Source: Pseudomonas putida | GTDB lineage: Bacteria; Pseudomonadota; Gammaproteobacteria; Pseudomonadales; Pseudomonadaceae | Direction: 5' to 3' | Assembly (NCBI GenBank): GCA_029953615.1 | Contig: CP124529.1 | Span: 4,738,494 to 4,802,493, forward strand | DNA length: 64,000 bases | Shown: one piece after another, positions 35,285-44,569 of the stretch | How the letters are laid out: every line of letters starts with the position of its first letter | Numbering within the stretch: the stretch's first letter is position 1 | Notes under the pieces: model-generated | Seen by the model: the letters and a program-made list of their open reading frames with translations, nothing else | Databases searched by the model: none | What the model was told of the DNA's origin: nothing | Position numbers and translations under genes: made by a program

Positions 35285-36667
35285 ATGAATGCGCCTTTCG
35301 CCCCGCAACGCCAGACCCGCGACTACCAGGCAGCCGATGCCGCGCACCACATCCATGCCTTCCTCGACCAGAAGGCGCTGAATGCCGAAGGGCCGCGGGT
35401 GATCGTCGGTGGCGAACGCCTGCACCTGTGGGACAGCGAGGGCAAGCGCTACCTGGACGGCATGTCCGGCCTGTGGTGCACCCAGCTCGGCTACGGCCGC
35501 CGCGACCTGACCGTCGCCGCCGCCGCGCAGATGGATCAGCTGGCCTACTACAACATGTTCTTCCACACCACCCACCCGGCGGTGATCGAACTGTCCGAGT
35601 TGCTGTTCAGCCTGCTGCCGGGGCACTACAGCCACGCGATCTACACCAACTCCGGCTCCGAGGCCAACGAGGTGCTGATCCGTACCGTGCGCCGTTACTG
35701 GCAGGTGGTCGGCCAGCCGAACAAGAAGATCATGATCGGCCGCTGGAACGGTTACCACGGCTCGACCCTGGCCGCCACGGCGCTGGGTGGCATGAAGTTC
35801 ATGCACGAAATGGGCGGGCTGATCCCGGATGTGGCGCATATCGACGAGCCATACTGGTACGCCGAGGGCGGCGACCTGACCCCGGTCGAATTCGGCCGCC
35901 GCTGCGCCCTGCAGCTGGAGGAAAAAATCCTCGAACTGGGCGCCGAGAACGTCGCCGGCTTTATCGCCGAGCCGTTCCAGGGGGCGGGCGGCATGATCTT
36001 CCCGCCAGAAAGCTACTGGCCCGAGATCCAGCGCATCTGCCGCCAGTACGACGTGCTGCTGTGCGCCGATGAAGTGATCGGCGGCTTTGGCCGCACCGGC
36101 GAATGGTTCGCCCACGAATACTTCGGCTTCGAGCCCGACACCCTGTCGATCGCCAAGGGCCTGACCAGCGGTTATGTGCCCATGGGCGGGCTGGTGCTGA
36201 GCAAGCGCATTGCCGAGGCACTGGTGGAGCGGGGCGGGGTGTTCGCCCACGGCCTGACCTATTCCGGCCACCCGGTGGCAGCGGCGGTGGCCATTGCCAA
36301 CCTGAAGGCGTTGCGGGACGAAGGCATCGTGCGCCAGGTGAAGGACGATACCGGGCCGTACTTGCAGCGCATCCTGCGCGAGGTGTTTGCCGATCACCCG
36401 TTGATCGGCCAGGTGCAGGGCGCCGGGTTGGTGGCGGCGCTGCAGTTTGCCGAGCACAAGCCGACGCGCAAGCGCTTCGCCAACGAGAATGACCTGGCCT
36501 GGCAGTGCCGCACCTTCGGTTTCGAGGAAGGGGTGATCATTCGTTCGACCCTGGGCCGGATGATCATGGCGCCGGCACTGGTCGCCAACCACAGCGAACT
36601 GGACGAGCTGGTGGAGAAGACCCGGGTAGCCGTGGACCGCACGGCGCGCCTGGTCGGCAAGCTCTGA
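35285..36667 (+). CDS. Class III (omega) aminotransferase, polyamine/pyruvate type
   Basis: 460 residues, ATG after AAAGGA. The class III features are present: the phosphate-binding YTNSGSEANEVLIRTVRRYW, the PLP aspartate in LCADEVIGGFGRTGEWFAHEYF, and the Schiff-base lysine in LSIAKGLTSGYVPMGGL. It resembles putrescine or other diamine:pyruvate aminotransferases, which turn a primary amine into an aldehyde. The following aldehyde dehydrogenase would oxidise that product. The exact amine is not determined; beta-alanine and taurine-type substrates are alternatives. Confidence 0.88.
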   Translation: MNAPFAPQRQTRDYQAADAAHHIHAFLDQKALNAEGPRVIVGGERLHLWDSEGKRYLDGMSGLWCTQLGYGRRDLTVAAAAQMDQLAYYNMFFHTTHPAVIELSELLFSLLPGHYSHAIYTNSGSEANEVLIRTVRRYWQVVGQPNKKIMIGRWNGYHGSTLAATALGGMKFMHEMGGLIPDVAHIDEPYWYAEGGDLTPVEFGRRCALQLEEKILELGAENVAGFIAEPFQGAGGMIFPPESYWPEIQRICRQYDVLLCADEVIGGFGRTGEWFAHEYFGFEPDTLSIAKGLTSGYVPMGGLVLSKRIAEALVERGGVFAHGLTYSGHPVAAAVAIANLKALRDEGIVRQVKDDTGPYLQRILREVFADHPLIGQVQGAGLVAALQFAEHKPTRKRFANENDLAWQCRTFGFEEGVIIRSTLGRMIMAPALVANHSELDELVEKTRVAVDRTARLVGKL

Positions 36668-36675
36668 ACCGCTGA

Positions 36676-36766
36676 CCCCTGTGGGAGCGGGCAAGCCCGC
36701 GGACACCGGCGAAGCCGGTGCCATCCACCGCAGCGCCTGATTCGCGGGCACACCCGCTCCCACAGG
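36676..36766. repeat. REP pair (inverted)
   Basis: Facing REP copies with a CACCGGCGAAGCCGGTG spacer between the aminotransferase and aldehyde dehydrogenase genes; it may affect the relative mRNA level of the two. Confidence 0.85.
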
Positions 36767-36815
36767 AACCGCGTAGCCCCCTGTCAACACTGCTCCAACA
36801 GTACCAGGAGTACAA

Positions 36816-38311
36816 ATGTACACCCTCGAATTCTGGCAACATCGCGCCTCGGACCTTTACTTCCCGGCCACTGCACTGATCGACGGCAAAGCCGTCAACG
36901 CACAGGACGGCGCCACCTTCGCCGCCATCAACCCCGCCACCAACAAGGTACTGGCGCAGGTCACCGCCTGCGGCCAGGCCGAGGTAGACCTGGCCGTCGC
37001 CAGCGCCCGCCGGGCGTTCGAGCAAGGCCCGTGGCCGCGCATGGCCCCGGGCGAGCGCAAGAAAGTGCTGCTACGCCTGGCCGAGCTGATCCTGGCCCAT
37101 CGCGAAGAACTGGCCCTGCTGGATTCGCTGAACATGGGCAAGCCGGTCATGGACGCCTACAACATCGACGTGCCGGGCTCGGCGCAGGTGTTCGCCTGGT
37201 ACGGCGAGGCGCTGGACAAGCTGTACGACCAGGTGGCACCCACCGCGCCCAACGCGCTGGCAACCATCACCCGCGAAGCCCTGGGCGTGGTAGCCGCCGT
37301 GGTGCCATGGAACTTCCCCCTCGACATGGCCGCCTGGAAGCTTGCCCCGGCACTGGCTGCCGGCAACAGCGTGGTGCTCAAGCCTGCCGAGCAATCACCG
37401 TTCTCGGCCCTGCGCCTGGCCCAGCTGGCGCTGCAGGCCGGTGTGCCCGAAGGTGTGCTGAACGTGGTGCCGGGCCTGGGCGCGAGCAGGCCGGGCAGGC
37501 GTTGGGCCTGCACCCGGACGTGGATTGCCTGGTGTTCACTGGCTCCACTCAGGTGGGCAAGTACTTCATGCAGTACTCGGCACAGTCCAACCTCAAGCAG
37601 GTGTGGCTGGAGTGCGGCGGCAAGAGCCCCAATCTGGTGTTCGAAAACTGCCAGGACCTGGACCTGGCTGCGGAAAAGGCGGCATTCGGCATCTTCTTCA
37701 ACCAGGGCGAGGTGTGCTCGGCCAACTCGCGGCTTTACGTGCAGCGCTCCATCCATGACGAGTTCATCGAGCGCCTGCAGGCCAAGGCCCGCCAATGGCT
37801 GCCAGGCAACCCGCTGGACCCGGCGAGCCGTGCCGGTGCGATTGTCGATGCCGGGCAGACGGGCCGGATCGAAGCTGCCATTGCCCGCGCCGGGCAGGAG
37901 GGGGCGCGGTTGCTGTGCGGCGGTCGGCGCCTGACAATCGACGGTTCGGACAATTACATCGAGCCGACCATTTTTGCCGGGGTCGATGGCCATATGAGCC
38001 TGGCGCGGGAGGAGGTGTTCGGGCCGGTGCTGGCGGTCAGTACCTTCGACAGTGAAGAGCAGGCGGTGCGCCTGGCCAACGACAGCATCTACGGCCTGGC
38101 GGCGTCGGTGTGGAGCGATGACTTCAACCAGGCGCACCGGGTAGCGCGGGCGCTGAAGGCCGGCACCGTGTCGGTGAACACGGTCGATGCGCTGGATGTG
38201 ACAGTGCCGTTCGGCGGCGGCAGGCAGTCCGGGTTTGGCCGCGACCTGTCGCTGCATTCGTTCGACAAGTATTCGCAGCTCAAGACCACCTGGTACCAGT
38301 TGCGCGCCTGA
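36816..38311 (+). pseudogene. Aldehyde dehydrogenase (KauB/PuuC-like), frameshifted
   Basis: Preceded by AGGAG. The first frame encodes a normal N-terminus up to LNVVPGLG (WNFPLDMAAWKLAPALAAGNSVVLKPAEQSP is the cofactor region), then runs out of phase and ends at 37934. The rest (EQAGQALGLHPDVDCLVFTGS, catalytic Cys in FFNQGEVCSANSRLYV, EEVFGPVLAV) continues in another frame to 38311. An extra GC/CG dinucleotide near 37487 (GGGCGCGAGC) accounts for the break. Repaired, the enzyme has ~497 residues and resembles gamma-aminobutyraldehyde/guanidinobutyraldehyde dehydrogenases. It would oxidise the aldehyde made by the aminotransferase. Confidence 0.85.
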
Positions 38312-38627
38312 TACATCCGGTCTTGCACCGCGTTGGATTCTTCGCGGCTAAAGCCGCTCCCACAGGTACTGCACAGGCTCAGGTGCTGCACGGTCGCTGT
38401 GGGAGCGGGCAAGCCCGCGAAGCAGGCGACGCGGTGCCCGGATCATTCATGGCGTTGCGTTAATTTTCGTTGCCAACCCGGCAGAAAGCTCGGGTCCGCT
38501 CTACACTGCTGCCATGGTGGGGTAGGGCTATGTGCCACTACACCCTCGTCTTACTGCCTGCGAATGGCTTCGGCCTGCATGATCGTCCTGGCTGCCCCGT
38601 CAAACCGCCATACATGGAGTACCTGAG
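38312..38627. other. Intergenic region with REP pair
   Basis: About 315 bases. An inverted REP pair, the first copy shortened to CGCGGCTAAAGCCGCTCCCA, occupies 38341-38423. The remainder should hold the promoter of the HD-GYP gene; no strong match was found. Confidence 0.65.
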
Positions 38628-41513
38628 ATGGGCTGCGTGTCGAATGGTCGTGCTACTGGCAACGCCGAACGTGGCATTTCGCTGCAGTGGCTGGTGGCGC
38701 TTGCCATCGTACTAGGCATGCTGTTACTCGGCGCTGCCCTGGCCTGGCAGGGTTATCGCAGCATTCGCCAGACCTTGGTGGCCGCAGCGGGTGATGCTGC
38801 CCAGCAAATTGGCAAGACCATCGATGAGCGCGCCCGGCGCCTGATCGACCCGGTGCACAGCAGTATCCGCCTGCTCGCCCACAACCCGGCTGCGCAAAAC
38901 GCGGCAGAGCGCCTGCAAAGCTTGCCGCAACTGGTCGAGACGCTGGAAGCCAACCGCATGCTCAGTGCTGCCTACACGGGTTACCCCAGTGGTGATTTCC
39001 TGCTGGTGCGCCGCCTGCGCGACCCGCAGCTGCTGCAGCGTTTTGCTGCGCCGCCGGGCACTGCATTCCTGGTGCAGAGCGTCAGCCGCGAGGGTGGGGC
39101 GGTGCAGGGTGAATGGCGTTTCTACGACCGCGCACTGAACCTGCTGCAGGCCCAGGCCAGGCCCGAATACCGCTACGACCCGCGCCCGCGCCCGTGGTTT
39201 GTCGAAGCCAGCGCCCAACCCACCACGGTGCTGACCCACCCCTATGTATTCTTCACCACCCGCGAGATCGGCCTGACCATGGCCCAGCGCAGCGTCGACG
39301 GCGGGGCGGTGATCGGTATGGACGTTTCGGTCGACGACCTGGCCAGCGAGACCCAGGGCCTGCGCATGACTCCCGGTACCGAGATCGTCGTGGTCGACGA
39401 TCAGGGCAGCGTGGTGGCCTACCCGGACCTGCAACGGGTGATCGTGCACGAAGGGCAGGCCGTGCGCTTATCGCGCATCGGTGAACTGGGCATCCCCAGC
39501 CTGCAGCACCTTTACGCCGACCTGCCGCAAGGCACCCGGCCGCAGGCTTATGAGGTCGACGGCCAGACCTGGTATGGCATGCGTGTGCAACTGACCAACC
39601 TGGCCGGGCAGGACCTGCAGGTGCTGATTGCCGTGCCAGGCAAGGAGTTGCTGAGCGGCGCGCGCACGGTGCTGTTCGAGCAGCTGCTCTGGACCGCAGT
39701 GCTGATTACCGTGCTGCTGGTGCTCGGTGGTGTGCTCGGTCGGTGTATCGGTCGCCCGCTGCGGCGGCTGGCCGAACAGGTGCACGGCCTGGCCGGTTTT
39801 GATTTCAGCCGCGACGTTGGGGTGCGCTCGCGGGTGTCCGAGGTGCGCGAACTGAGCCGCGTGTTGAGCCGCATGTCCGGCACCATCCGCAGCTTCCAGG
39901 CGATTACCCTCACGCTCAGCCGCGAGCGCGACCTGGAGCGCATGCTCGACGGTGTGTTGAGCCATCTGGTGGAAGCCGCAGGGGTCAATGCCGGCGTGGT
40001 GTACCTGTTCGATGCCGAACACGCATTGCTGCGCCTGGCCGCCGCGTGCCGCGGCGAGCAGTACCCGGGCGAGCTGGCCGTGGATGAAACGGCCCGGCAG
40101 CAGTTGGCCGCGGCGGTGATCCAGACCCTTGGCCTGCACGAACGCAGCCTGGCCGTGGTGTTGAATGACCGCAGCCAGGCGTTGCTGGGCATCCTGGTGC
40201 TGCAACTGGACGATGAACAGGCGCGCGAGCAGTTAGGCGAACCGTTCCGGCGCTTTGTCGAGGAGCTGTCCGGGGCGGCGGCGGTGGCCATCGAGACGCG
40301 TCAACTGGCCGAAGCCCAGCAACGCCTGCTGGATGCCATGATCAAACTGCTGGCCGACGCCATCGATGCCAAGAGCCCTTACACCGGCGGCCACTGCGAG
40401 CGGGTGCCGCAACTGGCGCAGATGCTTTTGGACCAGGCGGTGGCGGCCGACAGTGGGCCGTACGCCAGCTTCAGCATGACTGCTGCCGAACGCTACGAAT
40501 TCCGCGTGGCGGCCTGGCTGCACGATTGTGGCAAGGTCACCAGCCCCGAATATGTCGTGGACAAGGCGACCAAGCTGGAAACCTTGTACAACCGTATCCA
40601 CGAGGTACGCATGCGTTTCGAGGTGCTCTGGCGGGATGCCGGGCTGGCCTATTGGCAAGGCCTGGCCAGCGGGGGCGACCCACAGGCGCTGCAAGCCACC
40701 CTGGCGCGCAGCCAGGCGCAGCTGCAGGATGACTTCGCCTTCGTCGCTCAGGCAAACATCGGCGGCGAGTTCATGCACGACGCCGACATCGAGCGCCTGC
40801 AGCAGATTGGCCAGCAACGCTGGCAGCGCCACTTCAACAACCGCCTGGGCATTTCCCGTGATGAGGCGGAGCGCTTTGCCGACCAACCAGCGCCTGCGCT
40901 GCCGGTTGACGAACCACTCCTCGCGGACCGGCCTGAGCATTGCGTGCCCTGGGGCCCCCGCAAGCCGCCGGTGACCAAGGGCGACCCGCGCAACCGCTGG
41001 GGCTTCGACATGCGCCTGCCAGCCTGCGCCAGTAACTATGGCGAGCTGTACAACCTGGCGATCCGTCGCGGCACGCTGAATGATGAGGAGCGCTTCAAGA
41101 TCAACGAACATATCGTGCAGACCATCATCATGCTCAGCGCCTTGCCGTTCCCGCGCCACCTCAAGCGTGTTCCGGACATCGCTGGCAACCACCACGAGAA
41201 AATGGACGGCAGCGGTTACCCGCGCCGGTTGGGCGAACAGGACCTGGGCATTGCCGAGCGGGTGATGGCGATTGCCGATATCTTCGAGGCGCTGACCGCG
41301 GCCGATCGGCCTTACAAGGCGCCGAAGACTTTGTCCGAGTCGGTGAAGATCCTGGTGGGCATGGCTCGCGACGGGCACATTGACGGGCAGTTGTTGGAGC
41401 TGTTTCTCAGCAGTGGGGTGTACCGCCAGTATGCCGAGCGCTTCCTGCGTGCCGAGCAGATCGACGAGGTGGATGTGGCGTACTGGTTGGGGCAGATGCG
41501 TTGCCCGGCCTGA
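38628..41513 (+). CDS. Cache-HAMP-GAF-HD-GYP cyclic-di-GMP phosphodiesterase with a large insertion
   Basis: 961 residues. Helix 1 (LQWLVALAIVLGMLLLGAALAW) and a second helix near residue 350 (LLWTAVLITVLLVLGGVLG) enclose a periplasmic dCache sensor. A HAMP-like linker then leads to a GAF-like region (~420-570). The HD-GYP domain has DAKSPYTGGHCERV, then HDCGK at 632-636, and HHEKMDGSGYP from 855. Classical HD-GYP domains place these motifs about 60-70 residues apart; here about 220 separate them, so ~150 residues are inserted. The enzyme would hydrolyse cyclic di-GMP in response to an external ligand. The start is provisional because its ribosome site is weak. Confidence 0.88.
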   Translation: MGCVSNGRATGNAERGISLQWLVALAIVLGMLLLGAALAWQGYRSIRQTLVAAAGDAAQQIGKTIDERARRLIDPVHSSIRLLAHNPAAQNAAERLQSLPQLVETLEANRMLSAAYTGYPSGDFLLVRRLRDPQLLQRFAAPPGTAFLVQSVSREGGAVQGEWRFYDRALNLLQAQARPEYRYDPRPRPWFVEASAQPTTVLTHPYVFFTTREIGLTMAQRSVDGGAVIGMDVSVDDLASETQGLRMTPGTEIVVVDDQGSVVAYPDLQRVIVHEGQAVRLSRIGELGIPSLQHLYADLPQGTRPQAYEVDGQTWYGMRVQLTNLAGQDLQVLIAVPGKELLSGARTVLFEQLLWTAVLITVLLVLGGVLGRCIGRPLRRLAEQVHGLAGFDFSRDVGVRSRVSEVRELSRVLSRMSGTIRSFQAITLTLSRERDLERMLDGVLSHLVEAAGVNAGVVYLFDAEHALLRLAAACRGEQYPGELAVDETARQQLAAAVIQTLGLHERSLAVVLNDRSQALLGILVLQLDDEQAREQLGEPFRRFVEELSGAAAVAIETRQLAEAQQRLLDAMIKLLADAIDAKSPYTGGHCERVPQLAQMLLDQAVAADSGPYASFSMTAAERYEFRVAAWLHDCGKVTSPEYVVDKATKLETLYNRIHEVRMRFEVLWRDAGLAYWQGLASGGDPQALQATLARSQAQLQDDFAFVAQANIGGEFMHDADIERLQQIGQQRWQRHFNNRLGISRDEAERFADQPAPALPVDEPLLADRPEHCVPWGPRKPPVTKGDPRNRWGFDMRLPACASNYGELYNLAIRRGTLNDEERFKINEHIVQTIIMLSALPFPRHLKRVPDIAGNHHEKMDGSGYPRRLGEQDLGIAERVMAIADIFEALTAADRPYKAPKTLSESVKILVGMARDGHIDGQLLELFLSSGVYRQYAERFLRAEQIDEVDVAYWLGQMRCPA

Positions 41514-41570
41514 ATTGCCCAATTGGCGCAGCACTTTGGTCTGGAGCAGCAGTCATGTGATGCATGCTCT

Positions 41571-41720
41571 GGCCTCTTCGCGGGCACGCCCGCTCCCACA
41601 GGCCCTTGCACCGTACCTGTGGGAGCGGGCAAGCCCGCGAAGAAGACACCGCGGTGGATGGCACGGGCTTCGCCCGTGTTTGCGGCGGTTCGACGCCTCG
41701 ACAAGCCCGCTCCCACAGGG
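41571..41720. repeat. Cluster of three REP copies
   Basis: REP copies at about 41580-41602, 41617-41641 and 41702-41719 lie between the convergent HD-GYP and FAD-dehydrogenase genes, with a GGCACGGGCTTCGCCCGTG spacer palindrome. Confidence 0.85.
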
Positions 41721-41744
41721 CACGGCCATCAGTGATCGCTCACC

Positions 41745-43457
41745 TCATTCATACTCCTGCGCCCCGGCAATATGTCGACCGGCCACATAGCCAAAGGTCA
41801 GCGCCGGGCCGAGGTTAATGCCACCCGACGGATACCAGCCGCCAAACACGCTGGCCATGTCGGTACCCGCCGCATACAGGCCTGCGATCGGTTGCCCGGC
41901 CTCATCCAGCACCCGGGCACTGCCGTCGGTACGCAGCCCGGCAAAGGTGCCAAAGCAGCCGGGCTGTACCTTCACCGCATAGAACGGCCCATGCTCGATA
42001 GGCGCCACGCAAGGGTTGGGCCCCTTGTGCTGCGGGTCCCCCTGCTTGCGGTTGAACGGTGTGGAACCACGGCCGAACTCCGGGTCCTGGCCATTGCGCG
42101 CATGGTGGTTGAAGTCACTGACCGTGGCGCGCAACCCTGCCGGGTCGATGCCGCAGGCCTGGGCCAAATCCTCAAGGGTTGCACCTTCCCTGAGGTAGCC
42201 GCTGCGAAGGTGCGGCCACACCGGCAGCGGCGCCGGGCGGGCATGCCCCAGGCCATAACGACGCAGGAAACGGTGGTCGCAGACCAGCCACGAGCACACC
42301 TCTTCGCCCTGTGGCACCGCCGCGATCATCGCTGACACATAGTCGTAGTAGCCATGCGCTTCGTTGACGAAACGCTTGCCGTTGGCCAGCACGCCGATGA
42401 TGCCCGGTTTGCCGCGCTCGATGATGTGCGGGAAGTGGCCAACACTGCCGTCGCGGTGCGGTACTTGCGAAACCGGCGCCCAGGCCACCGGCGACTTCAG
42501 GTCGATGGCGACCACGCCGCCGACCGACTCGCCCAGGCGCAGGCCGTCACCCGAACAACCCTTGGGGGGCAGGGCCAGGTTGTCATGGCCGCTGGCATCG
42601 CGCGGGAACAGTTGCCGGCGCCGGGCGTTGTCGTTGGGGAAACCACCCGCTGCGAGCACCACAGCCTTGGCACGGATCAGTTGCTCGCCCTGTGGGGTAG
42701 CCACCAGCGCCCCGCGTACCTGGCCATCCTCGACCAGCAGGCTTTTGGCCGGCGCCGATTCCTGCAGGCGCACGCCCAGGTCCTGTGCCGACCTGGCCAG
42801 GCGGGCCACCAGCGCCACGCCGTTGACCAGGTGCATCGCCCGGCCATACCGCGCCAGATGGTACAGGTGGCGGCCAAAGCGTTTGCACACGTGCAGCAAG
42901 GCTTTGGGCGAGCGGGTCATGTTGAGGAACGCGGCAAGGTCGGCACCGGCCATGATCGGCATGCCCATGAACGAAGTCTCGCGCAGGGTCTTGCGCAGGC
43001 GTGGCAGCAGCGCGCCAACCTCGCGGGCATCATAGGGGGCGGCGATCACCTGATGCCCGCCCTCGGCAGCGCCTGGTGTGTCGCCATGCATGTCGGGGAT
43101 ACCGTTGCCGTCGGCAAACTGCAGCGCCGTGTGCTTTTCAAAAAACGCCACCATGTGCGGGCACGCCTCGAGAAAGGCGTCGACACGCTCGGCGTTGTAG
43201 TACGCCCCTAGCTCATTGCGCAAGTAGGTACGCGGCTGCTCGATGTCTTCCTCGATGCCGGCCCGGCGTGCCAGCGGGTTACGCGGCACCCAGGCCCAGC
43301 CGCCGGACCAGGCGGTGGCGCCGCCGAACACGGGTTCCTTTTCCACCACGATCACCTTCTGCCCATGCCAGGCAGCCGTCACCGCCGCAGCCAGCCCGGC
43401 GGCACCAGAGCCTATGACCAGTACATCGCATTCGGTTTCGTAGGGAGCGCAAGGCAT
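41745..43457 (-). CDS. FAD-dependent dehydrogenase of the 3-ketosteroid dehydrogenase/fumarate reductase flavoprotein family
   Basis: 570 residues. The N-terminal dinucleotide motif is CDVLVIGSGAAGLAAAVTAAWHGQKVIVVEKEPVFGGATAWSGG. The C-terminal FAD site is LYAAGTDMASVFGGWYPSGGINLGPALTFGYVAG. Similar proteins dehydrogenate 3-ketosteroids or other cyclic ketones. No other steroid genes are nearby, so the substrate is probably another ring compound, perhaps a cyclohexane carboxylate- or shikimate-type molecule given the neighbours. A palindromic GAAC-N3-GTTC site lies 23 bases upstream of the start, pointing to IclR control. Confidence 0.85.
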   Translation of the reverse strand: MPCAPYETECDVLVIGSGAAGLAAAVTAAWHGQKVIVVEKEPVFGGATAWSGGWAWVPRNPLARRAGIEEDIEQPRTYLRNELGAYYNAERVDAFLEACPHMVAFFEKHTALQFADGNGIPDMHGDTPGAAEGGHQVIAAPYDAREVGALLPRLRKTLRETSFMGMPIMAGADLAAFLNMTRSPKALLHVCKRFGRHLYHLARYGRAMHLVNGVALVARLARSAQDLGVRLQESAPAKSLLVEDGQVRGALVATPQGEQLIRAKAVVLAAGGFPNDNARRRQLFPRDASGHDNLALPPKGCSGDGLRLGESVGGVVAIDLKSPVAWAPVSQVPHRDGSVGHFPHIIERGKPGIIGVLANGKRFVNEAHGYYDYVSAMIAAVPQGEEVCSWLVCDHRFLRRYGLGHARPAPLPVWPHLRSGYLREGATLEDLAQACGIDPAGLRATVSDFNHHARNGQDPEFGRGSTPFNRKQGDPQHKGPNPCVAPIEHGPFYAVKVQPGCFGTFAGLRTDGSARVLDEAGQPIAGLYAAGTDMASVFGGWYPSGGINLGPALTFGYVAGRHIAGAQEYE

Positions 43458-43479
43458 TGCGGGTTTCCTGTATTGTTAT

Positions 43480-43494
43480 TGGAACAAGGTTCCA
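43480..43494. promoter_or_regulatory. IclR-type operator candidate 1
   Basis: TGGAACAAGGTTCCA, a perfect 6-base palindrome around three bases, lies between the FAD dehydrogenase start (43457) and iclR start (43653). The same GAAC-N3-GTTC motif recurs upstream of the Gfo/Idh/MocA gene. Confidence 0.65.
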
Positions 43495-43652
43495 CATTCT
43501 TATTGGCAGGCAATCGTGTCGCAAGGGTGTGACGGCCCTGGCGAGCAACTAGCGGGCGATAACCGGACAGTTCCTGCCGTGCCAGCGGCGACAGCTACCG
43601 GCGGTGTGGAATCATCTTCTAGAATTCGCAAAAAATTTCAGGGACCTGTGTC

Positions 43653-44429
43653 ATGGCTGGTAGTCAGATCGAACGCGCCTTCAGTCTTGTAGAAAGCCTT
43701 ACCGGTGAGCCGCAGGGGCTGCCGCTGCAAACCCTGGCCGAGCGCCTGGACATCCCCAAAAGCGCCGCCCATCGCATGCTCACCGAGCTGGTGCGGCTGG
43801 GCTACGTGCGGCAGAACCGTGACAACAGCCGCTACCAGCTGTCGGCCAAGCTGGTGGCGCTGGGCTTTCGTTACCTGGCCAGCAGCGGTGCCGACATTAT
43901 CCAGCCCATACTCGACCGCCTGGCCCAGGACAGCGGCGAACTGGTGCGCCTTGGCGTGATCGACGGTGCCCGCCAGACCTGGATCGCCAAGTCCCAGGGC
44001 GCCCGCTCCGGGCTGCGCTACGACCCGGACATGGGCCGCGACGCGCCGCTGTTCTATACCGCCTCCGGGCATGCCTGGCTGGCCAGCCTGGACGATGACC
44101 AAGCGCTGCAGATGGTGTTGCGCCAGGGCATTGCCGACCCGGCGCAGTTCGGCCCGAATGCGCCACGCTCCACCGATGAGCTGCTTACCTACTTGCACCG
44201 CGCCCGCGAGCGTGGCTATGCCTGGGTCGAGGAAACCTCGGCGATTGGCACCTCGGCCTTGGCTGCGGTGGTGCGCCGCCCGCAAAGTGATGAGGTGATC
44301 GGAGTACTGAGCATCGCCGGGCCCAGTGCGCGCCTGGCGCAAACCCGCCTGGCAGAGCTGGCGCCGCTGTTGCTGGCGGCGGCGGAGGAACTGTCGGCGG
44401 CCAGCCGGGCCAGCGAGTTGTTCGCCTGA
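43653..44429 (+). CDS. IclR-family transcriptional regulator
   Basis: 258 residues. The HTH is LPLQTLAERLDIPKSAAHRMLTELVRLGYVRQ and the C-terminal effector domain contains DIIQPILDRLAQDSGELVRLGVIDGARQTWIAKSQG and LPTYLHRARERGYAWVEETSAIGTSALAAVV-like segments. IclR proteins usually repress or activate catabolic operons in response to pathway intermediates. It lies between divergent catabolic genes, and the palindromes on both sides are probable targets. Confidence 0.92.
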   Translation: MAGSQIERAFSLVESLTGEPQGLPLQTLAERLDIPKSAAHRMLTELVRLGYVRQNRDNSRYQLSAKLVALGFRYLASSGADIIQPILDRLAQDSGELVRLGVIDGARQTWIAKSQGARSGLRYDPDMGRDAPLFYTASGHAWLASLDDDQALQMVLRQGIADPAQFGPNAPRSTDELLTYLHRARERGYAWVEETSAIGTSALAAVVRRPQSDEVIGVLSIAGPSARLAQTRLAELAPLLLAAAEELSAASRASELFA

Positions 44430-44486
44430 CGGTGCATTTCCGGTCGATTACCGCACAGTCTGTTCTGCCGGTTCTTCTGAAAAGCT

Positions 44487-44497
44487 GAACATGGTTC
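44487..44497. promoter_or_regulatory. IclR-type operator candidate 2
   Basis: GAACATGGTTC, the same GAAC-N3-GTTC layout as the site at 43480, between iclR and the Gfo/Idh/MocA gene. Confidence 0.5.
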
Positions 44498-44508
44498 TAA
44501 ATTGTCGA

Positions 44509-44543
44509 ATATGGATTATGGAACGAAGTTTCAGAATCCATAT
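44509..44543. promoter_or_regulatory. 35-base near-perfect palindrome with IclR-type core (candidate 3)
   Basis: ATATGGATT (44509-44517) pairs exactly with AATCCATAT (44535-44543), and between them TGGAACGAAGTTTCA (44519-44533) repeats the IclR-type motif with one mismatch. It ends 27 bases before the TTG start of the Gfo/Idh/MocA gene and may overlap its promoter. Confidence 0.6.
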
Positions 44544-44569
44544 GACAACAATGACAAGAGGACAGGCTG

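Noticed and set aside
41571..41720. CRISPR-like series of repeats
   Set aside because: The repeats are palindromic REP units in alternating orientation with irregular spacing and no cas genes.
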